Origin: Coleophora flavipennella
Lineage: Eukaryota; Arthropoda; Insecta; Lepidoptera; Coleophoridae
Assembly (NCBI GenBank): GCA_947284805.1
Contig: OX369267.1
Location: forward strand, 932,501 to 996,500
Length of the DNA stretch: 64,000 nucleotides
Direction: 5' to 3'
The translations under genes were made by a program, and so were the position numbers. The first letter of the stretch is position 1, and every line of letters begins with the position of its first letter. Shown piece by piece: positions 1 to 10,866 of the stretch. Below the pieces are notes generated by a model that was not told the origin of the DNA, ran no database searches, and saw only the letters and a list, made by a program, of their open reading frames with translations.

Positions 1-1244
1 GTCGACAAGCACGGTCAAGGTCAGAAAATGTTGAATTGTTGTAATAGTTAGCTACCTATTTTATTAGTTAAGACCGTATTTTGTGATTCACAAAAGATTG
101 AACTAAAATTACCATACCTGCTTCAGAGTAAGTATATAATTATATACTCGTTGTACTTACAACCTGTGTTAAAAGTGATATGAAAATATTAGTTGGCATT
201 ATTAAAGTACAACAATTTAGGATTTTCTTCCAGCTTTAGAGCTGGGACAACTGGACACACACACACAGGTCACAGCGCTGGTTGGAATAAGCCAGGGGTG
301 TACATTGAATTACTACTAGTAGTACTACTAGTAGTAGTAATTCAATGGGGGTGTACCACATAATTAACTGGAAGCCCAGGTTTAGGATTTTTGTAGCCGC
401 AGCGGGCCAAAGGAAATGTCAAAACAGTAGTTTTTATTTATTTTTATTTACTTATGTTAGGAGGAAAAGTTACTTTAGAAACCTACCTAGTGCGATGACT
501 GACACCTTTTTTGATTGCACAATGCATCTATTGTTTATCTCTTTGTATAACTTATGTGCCGCAGAATAAAGGTAGGTAGCTTCGTATACATTAGATTGCT
601 TAAAATTTAACTTTACTAGTTCGCGGGCCTAATGAAGTAGGGCCGTATGTTGGACAGGCTTGGACTAAGCTAAACAAACGTCTAACTCTTAGAGTATACA
701 TAAGCAATCTCACACCAGTAAAGATTGTTACTGAACGGCTGTCGGTCGCAATTGGGAAATTATTTTCGTCACTTTTTTAAATTGTTGTTATTTATTGGCA
801 AAGCCCCAATAGTAACACATATCCTGTGAAAATTTCAGCCAGCCACCTATTACATTTTTAAGGATACAGCTTTTAAAGGTTGGTCAGACAGACAGACAGA
901 CGTACGGACAACGGTCCCTTTACCTGGTATTGATACCCTAATAAAGTAATAAATGTAGAAATTAGGCTAATTCAATAACCATTTGTAGAAATTAAGCTAA
1001 TTTATCAACCATTCATTGATCAATGTCATTCAATGTAGTTCAATGCAACCATTCGGTTTGTTAGTTTCCACTTTTAGCCACTTCAAAACAGTGGCGCCTA
1101 TTATTTCCTTGGCTTACGGCCCTCTACTTGAAATCTACAATATTTTCTAAAAGTCGACGTCAAAGTATAATTATTATAGGTACAAAAATATGGCCATAAG
1201 TAATAAAATGTATACTACCTTTGTACATATTTATATCAACCGCA
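1..1244. other. Gene-free AT-rich interval
   Basis: I see no gene here. The stretch holds a short palindrome (295-356, listed separately) and, near 780-950, a fragment with a CAGACAGACAGACAGACG run of the type found in interspersed repeats elsewhere in this window. The short open frames lack family motifs. Confidence 0.5.
295..356. repeat. 44-bp near-perfect palindrome between 9-bp direct repeats
   Basis: GGGGTGTAC occurs at 295-303 and again at 348-356. The 44 bases between them start with ATTGAATTACTA and end with TAGTAATTCAATG, and the centre is made of ACTAGT and AGTACT blocks. The layout looks like a minute fold-back insertion with a target duplication, but slippage in CTA/TAG runs could also make it. 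Confidence 0.6.
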
Positions 1245-1432
1245 TATACAACCTTCCAGTTTCTTCGCAGGCGTGTGCAGGTTTCCTCACGATGTTTTTC
1301 TTCACCGTAAGAGCGTCGGATAAACGTACATATGAAATCTAAATTCGAAATCACATTGGTACGTGGCAGGTTCGAACCACGACTGCCCGGACAGGAGGCG
1401 GCGGCGCGGCTCTAGCCGTTATGCCACGCTCT
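1245..1432 (-). mobile_element. tRNA-derived SINE, family 2, partial
   Basis: Read on the minus strand this begins with a tRNA-like head (A-box-like GGCATAACGG, B-box-like GGTTCGAACC) and continues into the family body, recognisable by GGTGAAGAAAAACATCGTGA and CACGCCTGCGAAGAAACT. It is the family seen full length at 63355-63656. The distal tail is missing here. Confidence 0.75.
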
Positions 1433-1699
1433 TTGCTTAACTTAATCAAATCTATTTTGAATGTTTTAAACAAACCACAGACTTGGACAGAAGGATCCGC
1501 CCTGTTCCATATTTTACTCAGATTTTCTTCATACAAGCAAAAAGTAGCGCCATCTGACATAACTCGTACGAACTAGCGTAGGCGAGAGTTGACGTCAGTG
1601 CCACGCATATATACTGTGGCCACGCTAAAAGGACCTTGGTAAAATTGTCGCTTTAAAAATGCGTTTATTTATTTGTTTACAAGAAAAAATACAATTTTT

Positions 1700-1885
1700 T
1701 TATTTTTTTTTTTATTTTTTTATTAAAAATTTGAGTACGTTTGGCTGCACCTCACCTGATGGTAAGTGCCGATGCAGCCGAGGATGTGACACGCAAGCTC
1801 AAATAGTGCCTATTCACTCTCGACTTGAAGATACCTAAATTGTACGAATCGGGGAATACAGACGCCGGAAGGGAATGTTTACTTA
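1700..1885 (-). mobile_element. 3' end of a CR1/Daphne-like LINE
   Basis: On the minus strand the fragment carries the last residues of a LINE protein, a stop, a short 3' UTR with CACTTACCATCAGGTGAG and a tail of A residues (the T run at 1689-1720 on the plus strand). The better preserved copy at 29216-29448 shows the coding part ending in WNSLPASVFPDSYNL, the usual C-terminal signature of insect non-LTR elements. This one is a strongly 5'-truncated insertion. Confidence 0.65.
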
Positions 1886-2317
1886 TGTTTATATGTTATA
1901 CAATGTTTACTTAACGATGATTTGATATCCCATGTTTCTCTTTAGCCTTTCTTTCATGATTTTTACAGCCTCTAAAAACACAAAGGCAGGAAACTTTTGA
2001 TTTTCTCACAAATTCACTGGGAGCTAATGCAGCGCGCGTTGGTCGGGTCCTTACGCCAGTTAATATAGAAAGAAGTCATTGATACAAACACAAAATGACT
2101 GGGCCAATCAGCTTCCGTTGCCTTGGAGTGGAGTAATTGAAGTATGATGAGAAACCCCAGTTAACTGGTACAAAAGCAATAATAATTATTATAACTTCTG
2201 AATATTAGCTCACCGTTTGTTTGTTCAAGTGGTTAATATTAGGTACTTATCTATCCCCAAACAAGAAGCGCATTAATTTTCGCAAATATTACAACTCATC
2301 AGGCACTTTCTTATATA

Positions 2318-2617
2318 CAGGGTGTAACAAAATTGGTGTAGGTCCCGTTAACTGGGAGTTCTACTCGTCATACTGAACATCTTTCTCCAAGGAACCCATA
2401 GTCAATAAAAAAAAAAAATTTGGACCCTCCATACTAAAATGCACTAAATCGGTCGATCAGCTGATCGATTTGTATGAAGAGTAAAAAAAAATTACGTTTT
2501 CAGAAAAGTCGTAGAACAAAAGTTGTTCAGTATGATGAGTAGAAGCACAGATTACTAAATAGTTACTTCGTTAGAAGCCCCAGTTAACGGGACCTACACC
2601 AATTTTGTTACACCCTG
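2318..2617. mobile_element. Palindromic MITE, CAGGGTGTAAC family
   Basis: The 300-bp element starts CAGGGTGTAACAAAATTGG and ends with the inverted counterpart CCAATTTTGTTACACCCTG. Similarity between the arms continues far inward (GTCCCGTTAACTGGG against CCCAGTTAACGGGAC; ACTCGTCATACTGAACA against TGTTCAGTATGATGAGT), so the whole element can fold on itself. It has no coding capacity. Related copies lie at 15521, 16614, 38529, 40914 and 45431. Several are flanked by TA, which suggests Tc1/mariner-type mobilisation (inference). Confidence 0.8.
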
Positions 2618-3024
2618 GTTACTTACTGAACATTCTATCCTTTATTAAATAGTACCTAGCTCAAATGAAACCAGTCAACATCCGTATTCTTCTAAATAGG
2701 ATATTTATTTATTTATTTATTTAACACATTAACCGATCTGGGCTGAAATTATCTAACTTTTGTCAGACAAGCAAAAATTAAAATGTATTTAATTAGAACT
2801 TTAACTCCGGAAGAAAGAATAATGTATGCAACGTTCCTTAAAGTACAAAAACTAACACAAACATAGAATTAACAAAATCTTTGAAGTACGTATTATCTAC
2901 CCTCATCTAATCCATAATCAGAATTTCCACGGCGCCAAACAATCTAACAAACAAGATAGAGTAATGAATGAATAATCTCAAGGACAGACAGCCGACATCA
3001 CTTACCATAGAACATATATCTTTT

Positions 3025-3350
3025 TAGGGTAACGTAACCAAAGGGTAAAAATGGGACCCTTTTACCGTACTAATATATATACTGTGCTATTACTAAGACT
3101 TCTGACCTAGTCCGTCTGTCACCAGGCTGTATTTTATGAACCGTGATAGCTACAGTTGAACTTTTCACAGATGATGTATTTCTGTTGCCGCTATGCAACA
3201 AATACTAAAAATTAGAAAAAGAGAAAAAATAAGGCGGGGTCTCCATACAAAAACGTGGGTTTTTTTAACATGAAGAAACTAGCGCTATCTAGTATGATGG
3301 AACGGAACCCTATGTATGCGGTTCTGACTCGCACTTGGCCGGGTTTTTTA
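3025..3350 (+). repeat. Interspersed repeat ending in CACTTGGCCGGGTTTTT
   Basis: The repeat runs from a GGGTAACGTAACCAAAGGG-type start through CACAGATGATGTATTTCTGT and CTCCATACAAAAACGTG to GACTCGCACTTGGCCGGG followed by T residues. Copies in this window: 13583-13866 (minus), 55020-55600 (plus, internally expanded) and 57887-58160 (minus). It encodes nothing I recognise and is probably a non-autonomous element of unknown class. Confidence 0.6.
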
Positions 3351-3357
3351 TTCACAT

Positions 3358-3625
3358 TTGATAAGCCCCTGGCATCATATGGTAACCTGATGGTAAGTGA
3401 CGACGATGTCGAATATGGAAGCGGGCTTCCCCAACGCAACGTTGAACTGGTTATCTTATCTTCATACCGGAACATTCGGCGGCAAGATTTAGATAAGATA
3501 TTGGTGGTAGCTAATCAGGCGGGCTTAGGAAATTCCCTACCACCAACCAAAACGAGTCTTACAAGGTCGACCTCACGGGGAATAGAACCCGCAACCTCCT
3601 AGTGTCAAGCGAATGGACTTAACCA
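3358..3625 (-). mobile_element. tRNA-derived SINE, family 1
   Basis: Read on the minus strand it has the tRNA-like head (GTTAAGTCCATTCGCTTGAC, B box GGTTCTATTCC), the body with GGTGGTAGGGAATTTCCTAAG and the tail CACTTACCATCAGG. It is about 10-15% different by eye from the cleaner copy at 45888-46195. Confidence 0.75.
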
Positions 3626-4265
3626 ATATACAACAGCAAAGGTGGTTACATACTCGAACGAGATAAAACATTTCTGGCAACTACATTCAAATCTATTGTT
3701 TGTCGGGTGACGTAGTATCTGTGTAGTTAGACAACACATAAAACTCGTATGGGAGGAAGCGAGCGACATGATATAAATACACGCGGCGAGGCGATACGAT
3801 ACACACACCTAAACAAATATCTATTGGATACCTACCTACGCTACGTGGCAAAATTAGCGATATTATTTAGTTATCGTTCATTCATTGGACAAGTGTCAAT
3901 TTTATAGAACATGTTGTAGGCGACGACGATTCGTTACGTGCGAATTCGGTAAGGTATCTTTCCAAGATGTCAAGGATTTGTATTTGCATAGTTTGTATTC
4001 TTTAGTAGGTAGGTATTAGGACCAATGAAGTGTAGATTAAGTTTTAAAAATAATTATAAAAACTAACCCCAGATGTTTAGTCCCTGCGTTTTTCTCTCGT
4101 TGACCAGCTAAACTTCAGCAGACAGCAGAAATCTATATTGTGAAATGACTTTTTTCAATTTTAACATTGAATTGATCTTGTTACCTAGGTAAGTACATGG
4201 AAAGGTACCTACTTATAGTCCTCGGCGTACAAGTTGAACACGAATGGCAGTCGTTCGCGCAAACC
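3626..4265. other. No gene seen
   Basis: Unique-looking AT-rich DNA between two SINE copies of opposite orientation. No open frame with a recognisable domain. Confidence 0.4.
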
Positions 4266-4530
4266 GTCTCCGTGGCGTAATGGTTAGTCCATTCGCTTCA
4301 CACCAGGAAGTCGCGGGTTCGGTTGCCGGTGGGGTCAACCTTTAAGACTCGGTTTGGTTGGTGGTAAGGCATTTTCTAAGCCCGCCTGGCTAGCTACCAC
4401 CATATTATATAAGTCCTGCCGCCAAACATCAGTGTTAACAACATTGATGTGTTCCGGCTTGACATAAGATAGCCAGTTCTCCATTGCGTTGGGGAATCTT
4501 GGTAAGCCCGCTTCCATCTTCGGCATCATC
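4266..4530 (+). mobile_element. tRNA-derived SINE, family 1
   Basis: Plus-strand copy with an intact A box (GTGGCGTAATGGTTAGTCC) and B box (GGTTCGGTTGCC, one change from consensus). The body contains GGTTTGGTTGGTGGTAAGGC and GTGTTCCGGCTTGA. It ends early, after CGGCATCATCG, so the LINE-like tail is missing. Confidence 0.8.
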
Positions 4531-4816
4531 GTTTAAGAATCTCAAGTGTATTGACGTCTTAAAAGGTTTTCATGTGTAACATCTTTCCTCTCGCTTTCTT
4601 GCAATCTGTGGGAGTGATTTCGTGAAAAGGGACGGGAAGTGTGTAACAGGAAATGCGTTTTTTTTCAGTTACCAAGGTTTTTACTTATGTCAGAAGTTAC
4701 AAATCATAAGTGACTACTGTAAGGCTAAAAAATAACTATACTATAGTAAGACAAAACTACGAGTAGAAAGTGGTGGCCGAGGACAGGGACACTTGGAAAT
4801 TAATTCAATATAATTA

Positions 4817-5250
4817 AGATGGGTCAAATGACATTATTCGATTCAAATTGTTGAAAGACTGTGTAAAGCTATCACCATGGAAAAAAATACACAAAGTAAT
4901 AAAAAAATGTTTTAATTGAATACAATTTTAAAAATATTACCACAATATACTGTAGAACCCTGTTTTTGGCATTAATTGCAAAATTTCTCGAAAACAAATA
5001 GTTAATATTGAATGAAACCAACACACAAAAATCGGTGACTTTAAGACCTTTCATTTTAATTGAACACATTTTTTTAAACTTATTTGAAAGTGATGAAAAG
5101 TAATAAAAACATTTGAAAATCGGGAATTGGGCGTTCGGGTTCCACGTAACAGCCGCGTTGAAGCCCGCATGGATTTGAACTTAAAATGAATAGACTTACG
5201 TTCGATATTATTGAAACACGTATCAACCTGCTCGGATTGAGTGATCTTAG
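4817..5250. repeat. Arm of a long inverted repeat (partner 12825-13255)
   Basis: About 430 bp here match 12825-13255 in inverted orientation. Landmarks are GGGTCAAATGACATTATTC against GAATATTGTCATTTGACCC, AACCAACACACAAAAATCGG against CCGATTTTTGTGTGTTGGTT, and CACGTATCAAC against GTTGATACGTG. The arms differ by scattered substitutions and small indels. No coding capacity; probably two copies of one non-autonomous element in opposite orientation. Confidence 0.75.
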
Positions 5251-5528
5251 CGCCTTAGATCAAAAACTTTCAAAATGGAAAAAAAAATGGTTAGCCAGAA
5301 AATATCTGATATAACGCCTGCAGCAGATACGGATTCGCGTTAATCCCATTTCTAAATACTAAAGATATAGTGTCAAAACAATGTGTTGATTATAAATTAT
5401 AATGTAACATGTTAAATATTACTAGGTAGGTACTATAAATAAGTCGGATAGTAAAGAACTGGACCGTGCGTGCATTGAGCACCGTCTTATTGGGTCTTGG
5501 ATCAAACCTTGGGTATCTTAAATTCTTT

Positions 5529-6869
5529 GTAACTACGTGGTTCCTATATATAAAAAAGGGGTTAGTTCTGAAGTAGGAAATTACAGGCCGGTTAGTATCC
5601 TTCCAGTGCTGTCTAAAGTCTTTGAAGCTCTAATAAAAGAAAATGTCGTTAATTATTTTGAAAGTAACGATTATTTCACAAAATGTCAATATGGATTTAG
5701 AAATAATAGGTCAACGGAAATGGCGATAAGAAGGGTTGTATACTTTGTTTTAGATTCATTGGATCAATCACAAAAATGCTGTAGCCTGTTTTGTGACTTG
5801 TCCAAGGCCTTTGACTCCTTGAGACACGACGTTCTGTTAAAAAAAAATTGAATTCTATGGTTTTCAAGACAAGGAATTGAAAATGATCGAAAGCTATTTA
5901 CAGGACAGGTCACAGTTAGTAACGGTAGACGCAGTGCTTTCTGATAAAAAAATGATAGATATAGGGATCCCACAAGGCTCTATACTCGGACCAGTGTTGT
6001 TTCTGATCTATATTAATGATCTTGCGTCAGCAACACCATCGTGGGCCGAAATAAGTTTATTTGCAGATGACACACATGTCGGAATTAGGGATAGGAAGCA
6101 AGAAAACCTAGTCAATAAAATAAAACATATTTTAGACTGTCTTGAAGATTGGTTCTCATGTAATGGAATTATATTAAATTCGAACAAAACTGTGCAACTA
6201 CACTACAAAACAAAGCAAAATAAAGGGCAAATAACTAATTCTACGACTTTTCTAGGATATACAATACAAGATACAATAAGCCATAGTATCCATATAGAAA
6301 AAGTATGCAAAAGACTGTCGTCTGCAAACTATGCCCTCTTAAAATTAAAATCATTGGTTATCAAGGAAACATTAATAAACGTTTACTATGCCTATATTCA
6401 ATCTATAATTTCATATGGTTTAACGGTGTGGGGTAATGCAGCAGACATCAAAAAAGTTTTGATTCAACAAAAAAGGGCCATAAGAATCATTTCAGGAGTA
6501 CATAAAAGAACTTCAGCTAGAGAATATTTTATTCAGAATAAACTTATGACTGTGATTTCCCTTTTCATATATAAATCTATTTTAGAAATTTACGAGGACA
6601 AGGACAATTTAATTAAAAGATCAGACATTCATAATTTTAATACAAGAGGAAATTACAAACTGACGATGCCTACTGTACGGCTGACAAAAACTCTCAAACA
6701 AGGAATCCCACTAAAAATAATGATGTACAATAAACTACCTAAACTAATAATGGATCTCCCTAAGCTAGAGTTCAAAGCAAAATTGAGAGATTTTTTTCAA
6801 AAACATGCATATTACTCAGTAAATGAATACATGAATGAAATAATAACAGATACTCATTTTCTCAAATAG
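5529..6869 (+). pseudogene. LINE reverse transcriptase, one frameshift
   Basis: The first open segment (to 5851) carries the fingers motifs: VPIYKKG, NYRPVSILPVLSKVFE, YGFRNNRST and LSKAFDSLRHD, which includes the first catalytic Asp. One extra A in the A run at 5840-5848 then breaks the frame. The second segment (5877-6869, 330 codons) resumes with ESYLQDR, IPQGSILGPVLF and the catalytic FADDTHV, followed by LGYTIQD and the C-terminal region with VYYAYIQSIISYGLTVWG, AIRIISGV and YNKLPK. The catalytic FADD is kept, so damage is slight and the insertion looks fairly young. The exact clade is inferred from motif style only. Confidence 0.85.
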
Positions 6870-7019
6870 ATTGCGAGAGAACATGAATGTGCTATTAAAT
6901 GTAATTTATCAATTAGTATGTTAGTTAATATGTTAATATTTAAGTTTGTAAAATTGACCTGCCTCTAAGCAATGTTCATTGTTGCCTGGTGAATAAATGA
7001 CTATAAATGACTACTTATT
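5529..7019 (+). mobile_element. 5'-truncated LINE (CR1/Jockey superfamily, Daphne/Kendo-like)
   Basis: This non-LTR retrotransposon fragment contains most of the reverse transcriptase, the C-terminal domain and the 3' end. The endonuclease and ORF1 are missing, as in an abortive reverse-transcription insertion. After the stop at 6867-6869 there are about 150 bp of 3' UTR ending in the short repeats AAATGACTATAAATGACTAC. The coding part is almost undamaged: one frameshift, in an A run at 5840-5848. A 187-bp satellite array begins about 50 bp downstream. Confidence 0.8.
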
Positions 7020-7067
7020 TAAAATTATTTTGAGCTCTCAAATCACGAGTTAGATGATCAACTAGGC

Positions 7068-8515
7068 AGAACAAAGGCACTATAGGCTTTAAATAAAGCT
7101 GAGAGTGGACAAAAATACACGTTGCATGGCATCGACACTAACTCATCATTATAGGTATGCTGTGTAATCTATCATGGTGTTTAGAACAAAAATAACGATA
7201 GACAGATCCAGTTTGCGTACTATTCTTCCATCTTAGGATATAACACAACTAGAAAGAACAAAGACACTATAGCCTTTGAACAAAGCTGAGAGTTGACGAA
7301 AATACACGTTAGGTTTATGGCAACGACACTAACTCTTTATAGATATGCAGTGCCAGCTATCATAGTGTGTGGAACACAAAGACCTATAGACCGATCGAGA
7401 GTGCGTGCTATTCTTCCCTCTTACGATATAACACAACTAGAAAGAACAAAGGCACTATAGCCTTTAAACACAGTAGAGAGTTGACGAAAATACACGTTAG
7501 GTATATGGCAACGACACTAATTCATTATAGCTATGCAGTGCCAGCTATCATGGTGTGTGGAATACAAATAACGATAGACAGATCGAGAGTGCGTGCTATT
7601 CTTCCCTCTTAGGATATAACACAACTAGAAAAAACAAAGGCACTATAGCGTTAAAACAAGCTGAGAGTGAACGAAAATCACGTTACATGGCATCGACACT
7701 GACTCATTATAGCTATGCAGTGCCAGCTATCATGGTGTGTGGAACACAAATAACGATAGATAGACCGATCGAGAGTGAGTGCTATTCGTCCCTCTTAGGA
7801 TATAACACAACTACAAAGAACAAAGTCACTATAGCATTTAAATAAAGCAGAGAGTTGACAAAAATACACGTTAGGTACATGGCAACGACACTAATTCATT
7901 ATAGCTTTGCAGTGCCAGCTATCATGGTGTGTGGAACACAAATAACGATAGACAGATCGAGAGTGCGTGCTATTCTTCCCTCTTAGGATATAACACAACT
8001 AGAAAGAACAAAGGCACTATAGCGTTAAAACAAGCTGAGAGTGAACGAAAATCACGTTACATGGCATCGACACTGACTCATTATAGCTATGCAGTGCCAG
8101 CTATCATGGTGTGTGGCACACAAATAACGATAGATAGACCGATCGAGAGTGCGTGCTATTCGTCCCTCTTAGGATATAACACAACTACAAAGAACAAAGT
8201 CACTATAGCCTTTAAACAAAGCAGAGAGTGGACGAAAATACACGTAGGTACATGGCAACGACACTAACTTATTATAGCTATGCAGCGCCAGCTATTATGG
8301 TGTGTGGAACACAAATAACGATAGACAGGTCGAGAGTGCGTGCTATTCTTCCCTCTTAGGATATAACACAACAAGAAAGAACAAAGGCACAATAGCCTTT
8401 AAACACAGCAGAGAGTGGACGACAATACACGTTACATGGCATCGACACTAACTCATTATAGCTATGCAGTGCCAGCTATCATGGTGTGTGGAACATAAAT
8501 ATCGATAGACAGATG
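7068..8515. repeat. 187-bp satellite-like tandem array, about 7.8 copies
   Basis: The landmark GAACAAAGGCACTATAG (with variants) recurs at about 7070, 7257, 7444, 7631, 7818, 8006, 8191 and 8379, so the period is 185-188 bp. Each unit contains CAGTGCCAGCTATCATGGTG, GATCGAGAGTGCGTGCTATT and CTTAGGATATAACACAACTA. The open frames in the array (for example at 7555-7845 and 7929-8267) are nearly identical to each other, are by-products of the repeat, and show no protein family. The units starting near 7631 and 8006 are closer to each other than to their neighbours, which points to a two-unit (about 375-bp) duplication. Confidence 0.9.
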
Positions 8516-9243
8516 GGTTGGGTACGGCATGGCATGTCCATTGTCCATTAGAAATAATTTTGAATCGCACAACAGAATAGAAGAAAACACTCATATGTAC
8601 AAGAAACGGTGATTCATCACATCATAAAGATCTTAATACGCCAGATAAATGTTTTCGGGAAGTTATTTCGGTGTATTGTATATGTCGCAGCCATCTGGTT
8701 AAATCTGCCATTTTATTGAAAGTAAACATATTATACTTACAGTACAAAACTTAATAACTGTAGGGAGTGCAGATAAAAACAACTTTCACTTGTATAGAAG
8801 CTTTGGTATTTTATTTTCATCATTAGTCAGGACCAAAATAATTTTCATTTGCTTATATTTTTAATAAAGAAGTCCCATAGAAGTAAATAACAAAAATAAA
8901 TAGTAAAAAATCTCTGCCCATACCTAGTTAAAAACTTAAGAGGCACAACACGAAGCATCACCTTTTTTTATCCACTGATCGGACTGCTAGTCATTTGAGT
9001 TACTACGTATATAATTATGATCTGTCAAAAACGAAATTTTGTTCTAAAAATGTTTGAAATACCCACAAGTGACGTCATAGATTTTTAGCGTCATTGACGA
9101 ACTTATTTTGTGAATTTGATCAATTAAAATTGTAGACGTGATGGAAAATCAAAACAAAACTTCAAAAGGAGAGCAATTTAGGAAATCATATTTCAGAATT
9201 TATTTTTGATGCAGTCCGATCCCCTATTGGCACAGTATATATA
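8516..9243. other. No gene; dispersed repeat at about 8975-9200
   Basis: From about 8975 the sequence resembles 34855-35040: shared blocks include TCTGTCAAAAACGA, ATTTTGTTCTAAAAATGTT and GTGACGTCATAG. It is an old dispersed repeat of unknown class. The rest shows nothing recognisable. Confidence 0.5.
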
Positions 9244-10538
9244 CCTAGGCTGTTTGTTAAGTACCCGTTTACTAAATATATTAATATCACTGGCCGAAAA
9301 TAAGTATACCACCTTTTTAAGCCATTTTTCAGAGGCGGGAAAAAGAAAAAAAAAATGCATTCTTTTGTTTTTTTTCTCATTTGACAGCGATTTAGTGAAA
9401 GCGTGAACTTAAAATTGTTAAAATGGAGAAAGAACAGTATCGGTCTGTAATTAGATTCTTGTTTTTGGAAGGAAAAACATGTGATGAAATAAAAGTAAGA
9501 ATGCAAGCGGTTTACCATGAATGTGCTCCTGGCTCCTTCTATGACAACCGTCAGATATTGGTATAACGAGTTTAAGCGGGGGAGAACAACCGTCTTTGAT
9601 GAGGATCGCCCAGGCCGGCCAATTGAGGTGACTACAGACGATATGGTTAAGAAAATTGAAAATATCGTTTTAGCCGACCGCCGAATTAAACTTCGAGAAA
9701 TCGTTGATGGTGTAAACGTTTCAATCGAGAGGGCACAACACATATTAGAAGAAAAATTGGGTATGAAGAAAGTATCGGCGAGGTGGGTGCCGCGTTTACT
9801 CACGGAGGAGCAAAAACGGAACCGACTGACTACTTCGGAGCAGTGTTTGGCCGTGTTCAAACGTAACCCGAAGTAGTTTCTGCGTCGTTTCGTAACCGTG
9901 GACGAAACGTGGGTTCACCACTACACCCCGGAAATGAAAGAGCAGTCGAAGCAGTGGATTTTACCGGGTGAACCTGCTCCAAAGAAAGCAAAACCGTCCC
10001 ATCGGCTGGAAAGGTCATGGCGACTGTTTTTTGGGATTCGCAGGGTATTATACATATTGACTACTTAGAAAAGGGGAAAACGATAACAGGGCAGTGCTAT
10101 GCTAATTTATTGGATGAATTTGACGCCGTCTTAAAGGACAAACGACCCCATTTAAAAAAGAAAAAAGTACTGTTTCATCACGACAACGCCCCGGCTCATT
10201 CGTCCAGAGTTGTGACGGCTAAATTAGCACAGTTACGCTACGAACTATTGCCTCACCCCCCGTATTCTCCAGATTTGACCCCATGCGATTTCTTTTTGTT
10301 TTCCAACCTAAAAAAATGGCTCGGTGGTAAGCGATTTGGACCAAATGACGTCATTGCCGCCACAGAGGCCTATTTTAATGACTTTCCAAAATCATACTTT
10401 TTGGATAGTTTATTGAAGCTTGAGTATAGGTGGAACAAGTGTATAGAGTTAAAAGGTGACTGCGTATAAAAATAAATGCATATATACAAAAAAAAAAGGT
10501 TTTTTTGCCATAAACGGGTACTTATCAAACAGCCCTCG
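9244..10538 (+). mobile_element. mariner element (irritans-like), full length, inactive
   Basis: Inverted ends GGCTGTTTGTTAAGTACCCG (near 9248) and CGGGTACTTATCAAACAGCC (ending 10534) bound a 1295-bp element with TA on both sides (9242-9243 and 10539-10540), the expected mariner target duplication. The usual length of the family is about 1.3 kb, so nothing large has been lost. The transposase gene inside has several lesions. Confidence 0.9.
9423..10469 (+). pseudogene. mariner transposase, D34D type, broken
   Basis: Translation begins at ATG 9423 (MEKEQYRSVIRFLFLEGK, the first helix-turn-helix). The frame shifts near 9535, continues as 9517-9876 with WYNEFKRGRTT, GRPIEV and ARWVPRLLTEEQK, meets a stop at 9874-9876, goes on with FVTVDETWVHHYTPE (first catalytic Asp) and shifts again near 9990-10010. 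The last segment (10017-10469) has GKTITGQCYANLL, HHDNAPAH (second Asp) and YSPDLTPCDFF, where the third Asp follows the second after 34 residues. All three catalytic positions survive but three lesions prevent a full protein. The motif set resembles the irritans subfamily. Confidence 0.9.
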
Positions 10539-10557
10539 TATTAGTACTAACGTACTA

Positions 10558-10866
10558 TTGGTAAGCCCTTGAAATCATCTCACCTGATGGTAAGTTACGA
10601 TGATGACGAAGGCGGAAGCGGGCTTACCAAGATTTCCCAACATAATGGGGAACTGGCTATCTTATCTTCAAGCCGGAATACATCAATGCTGTTAACATTG
10701 ATGCTTAGCGACAAGACTTAGATAAGATGGTGGTAGCTAGTCAGGCGGGCTTAAAAAATGCCGGTCCACCAACCAAACCGAGTCATGTGTGACTTAAGTT
10801 AGACTTTGCCGGGAATCGAACCCGCGACCTCCTGATGTGAAGCTGTGGCATGGCGTAATGCCACGA
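10558..10866 (-). mobile_element. tRNA-derived SINE, family 1
   Basis: Full-length minus-strand copy about 20 bp beyond the mariner end, with tail CACTTACCATCAGGTGAGAT, body GTCTTGTCGC and tRNA-like head with B box GGTTCGATTCC. The head side carries a small palindrome (GTGGCATGGCGTAATGCCAC). Confidence 0.8.

Noticed and set aside
4266..4345. A functional tRNA gene (A and B boxes present)
   Set aside because: The same head occurs in at least nine SINE copies followed by the same body and tail; the acceptor stem and anticodon arm do not close.
7555..8267. Two similar proteins of 96 and 112 residues
   Set aside because: They are translations of the 187-bp satellite and repeat because the DNA repeats.
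7068..8515. CRISPR array
   Set aside because: The DNA is eukaryotic, the repeats are directly adjacent at 187 bp, and there are no spacers.
9186..9860. 224-codon minus-strand frame
   Set aside because: It is the antisense shadow of the mariner transposase and its terminal repeat.
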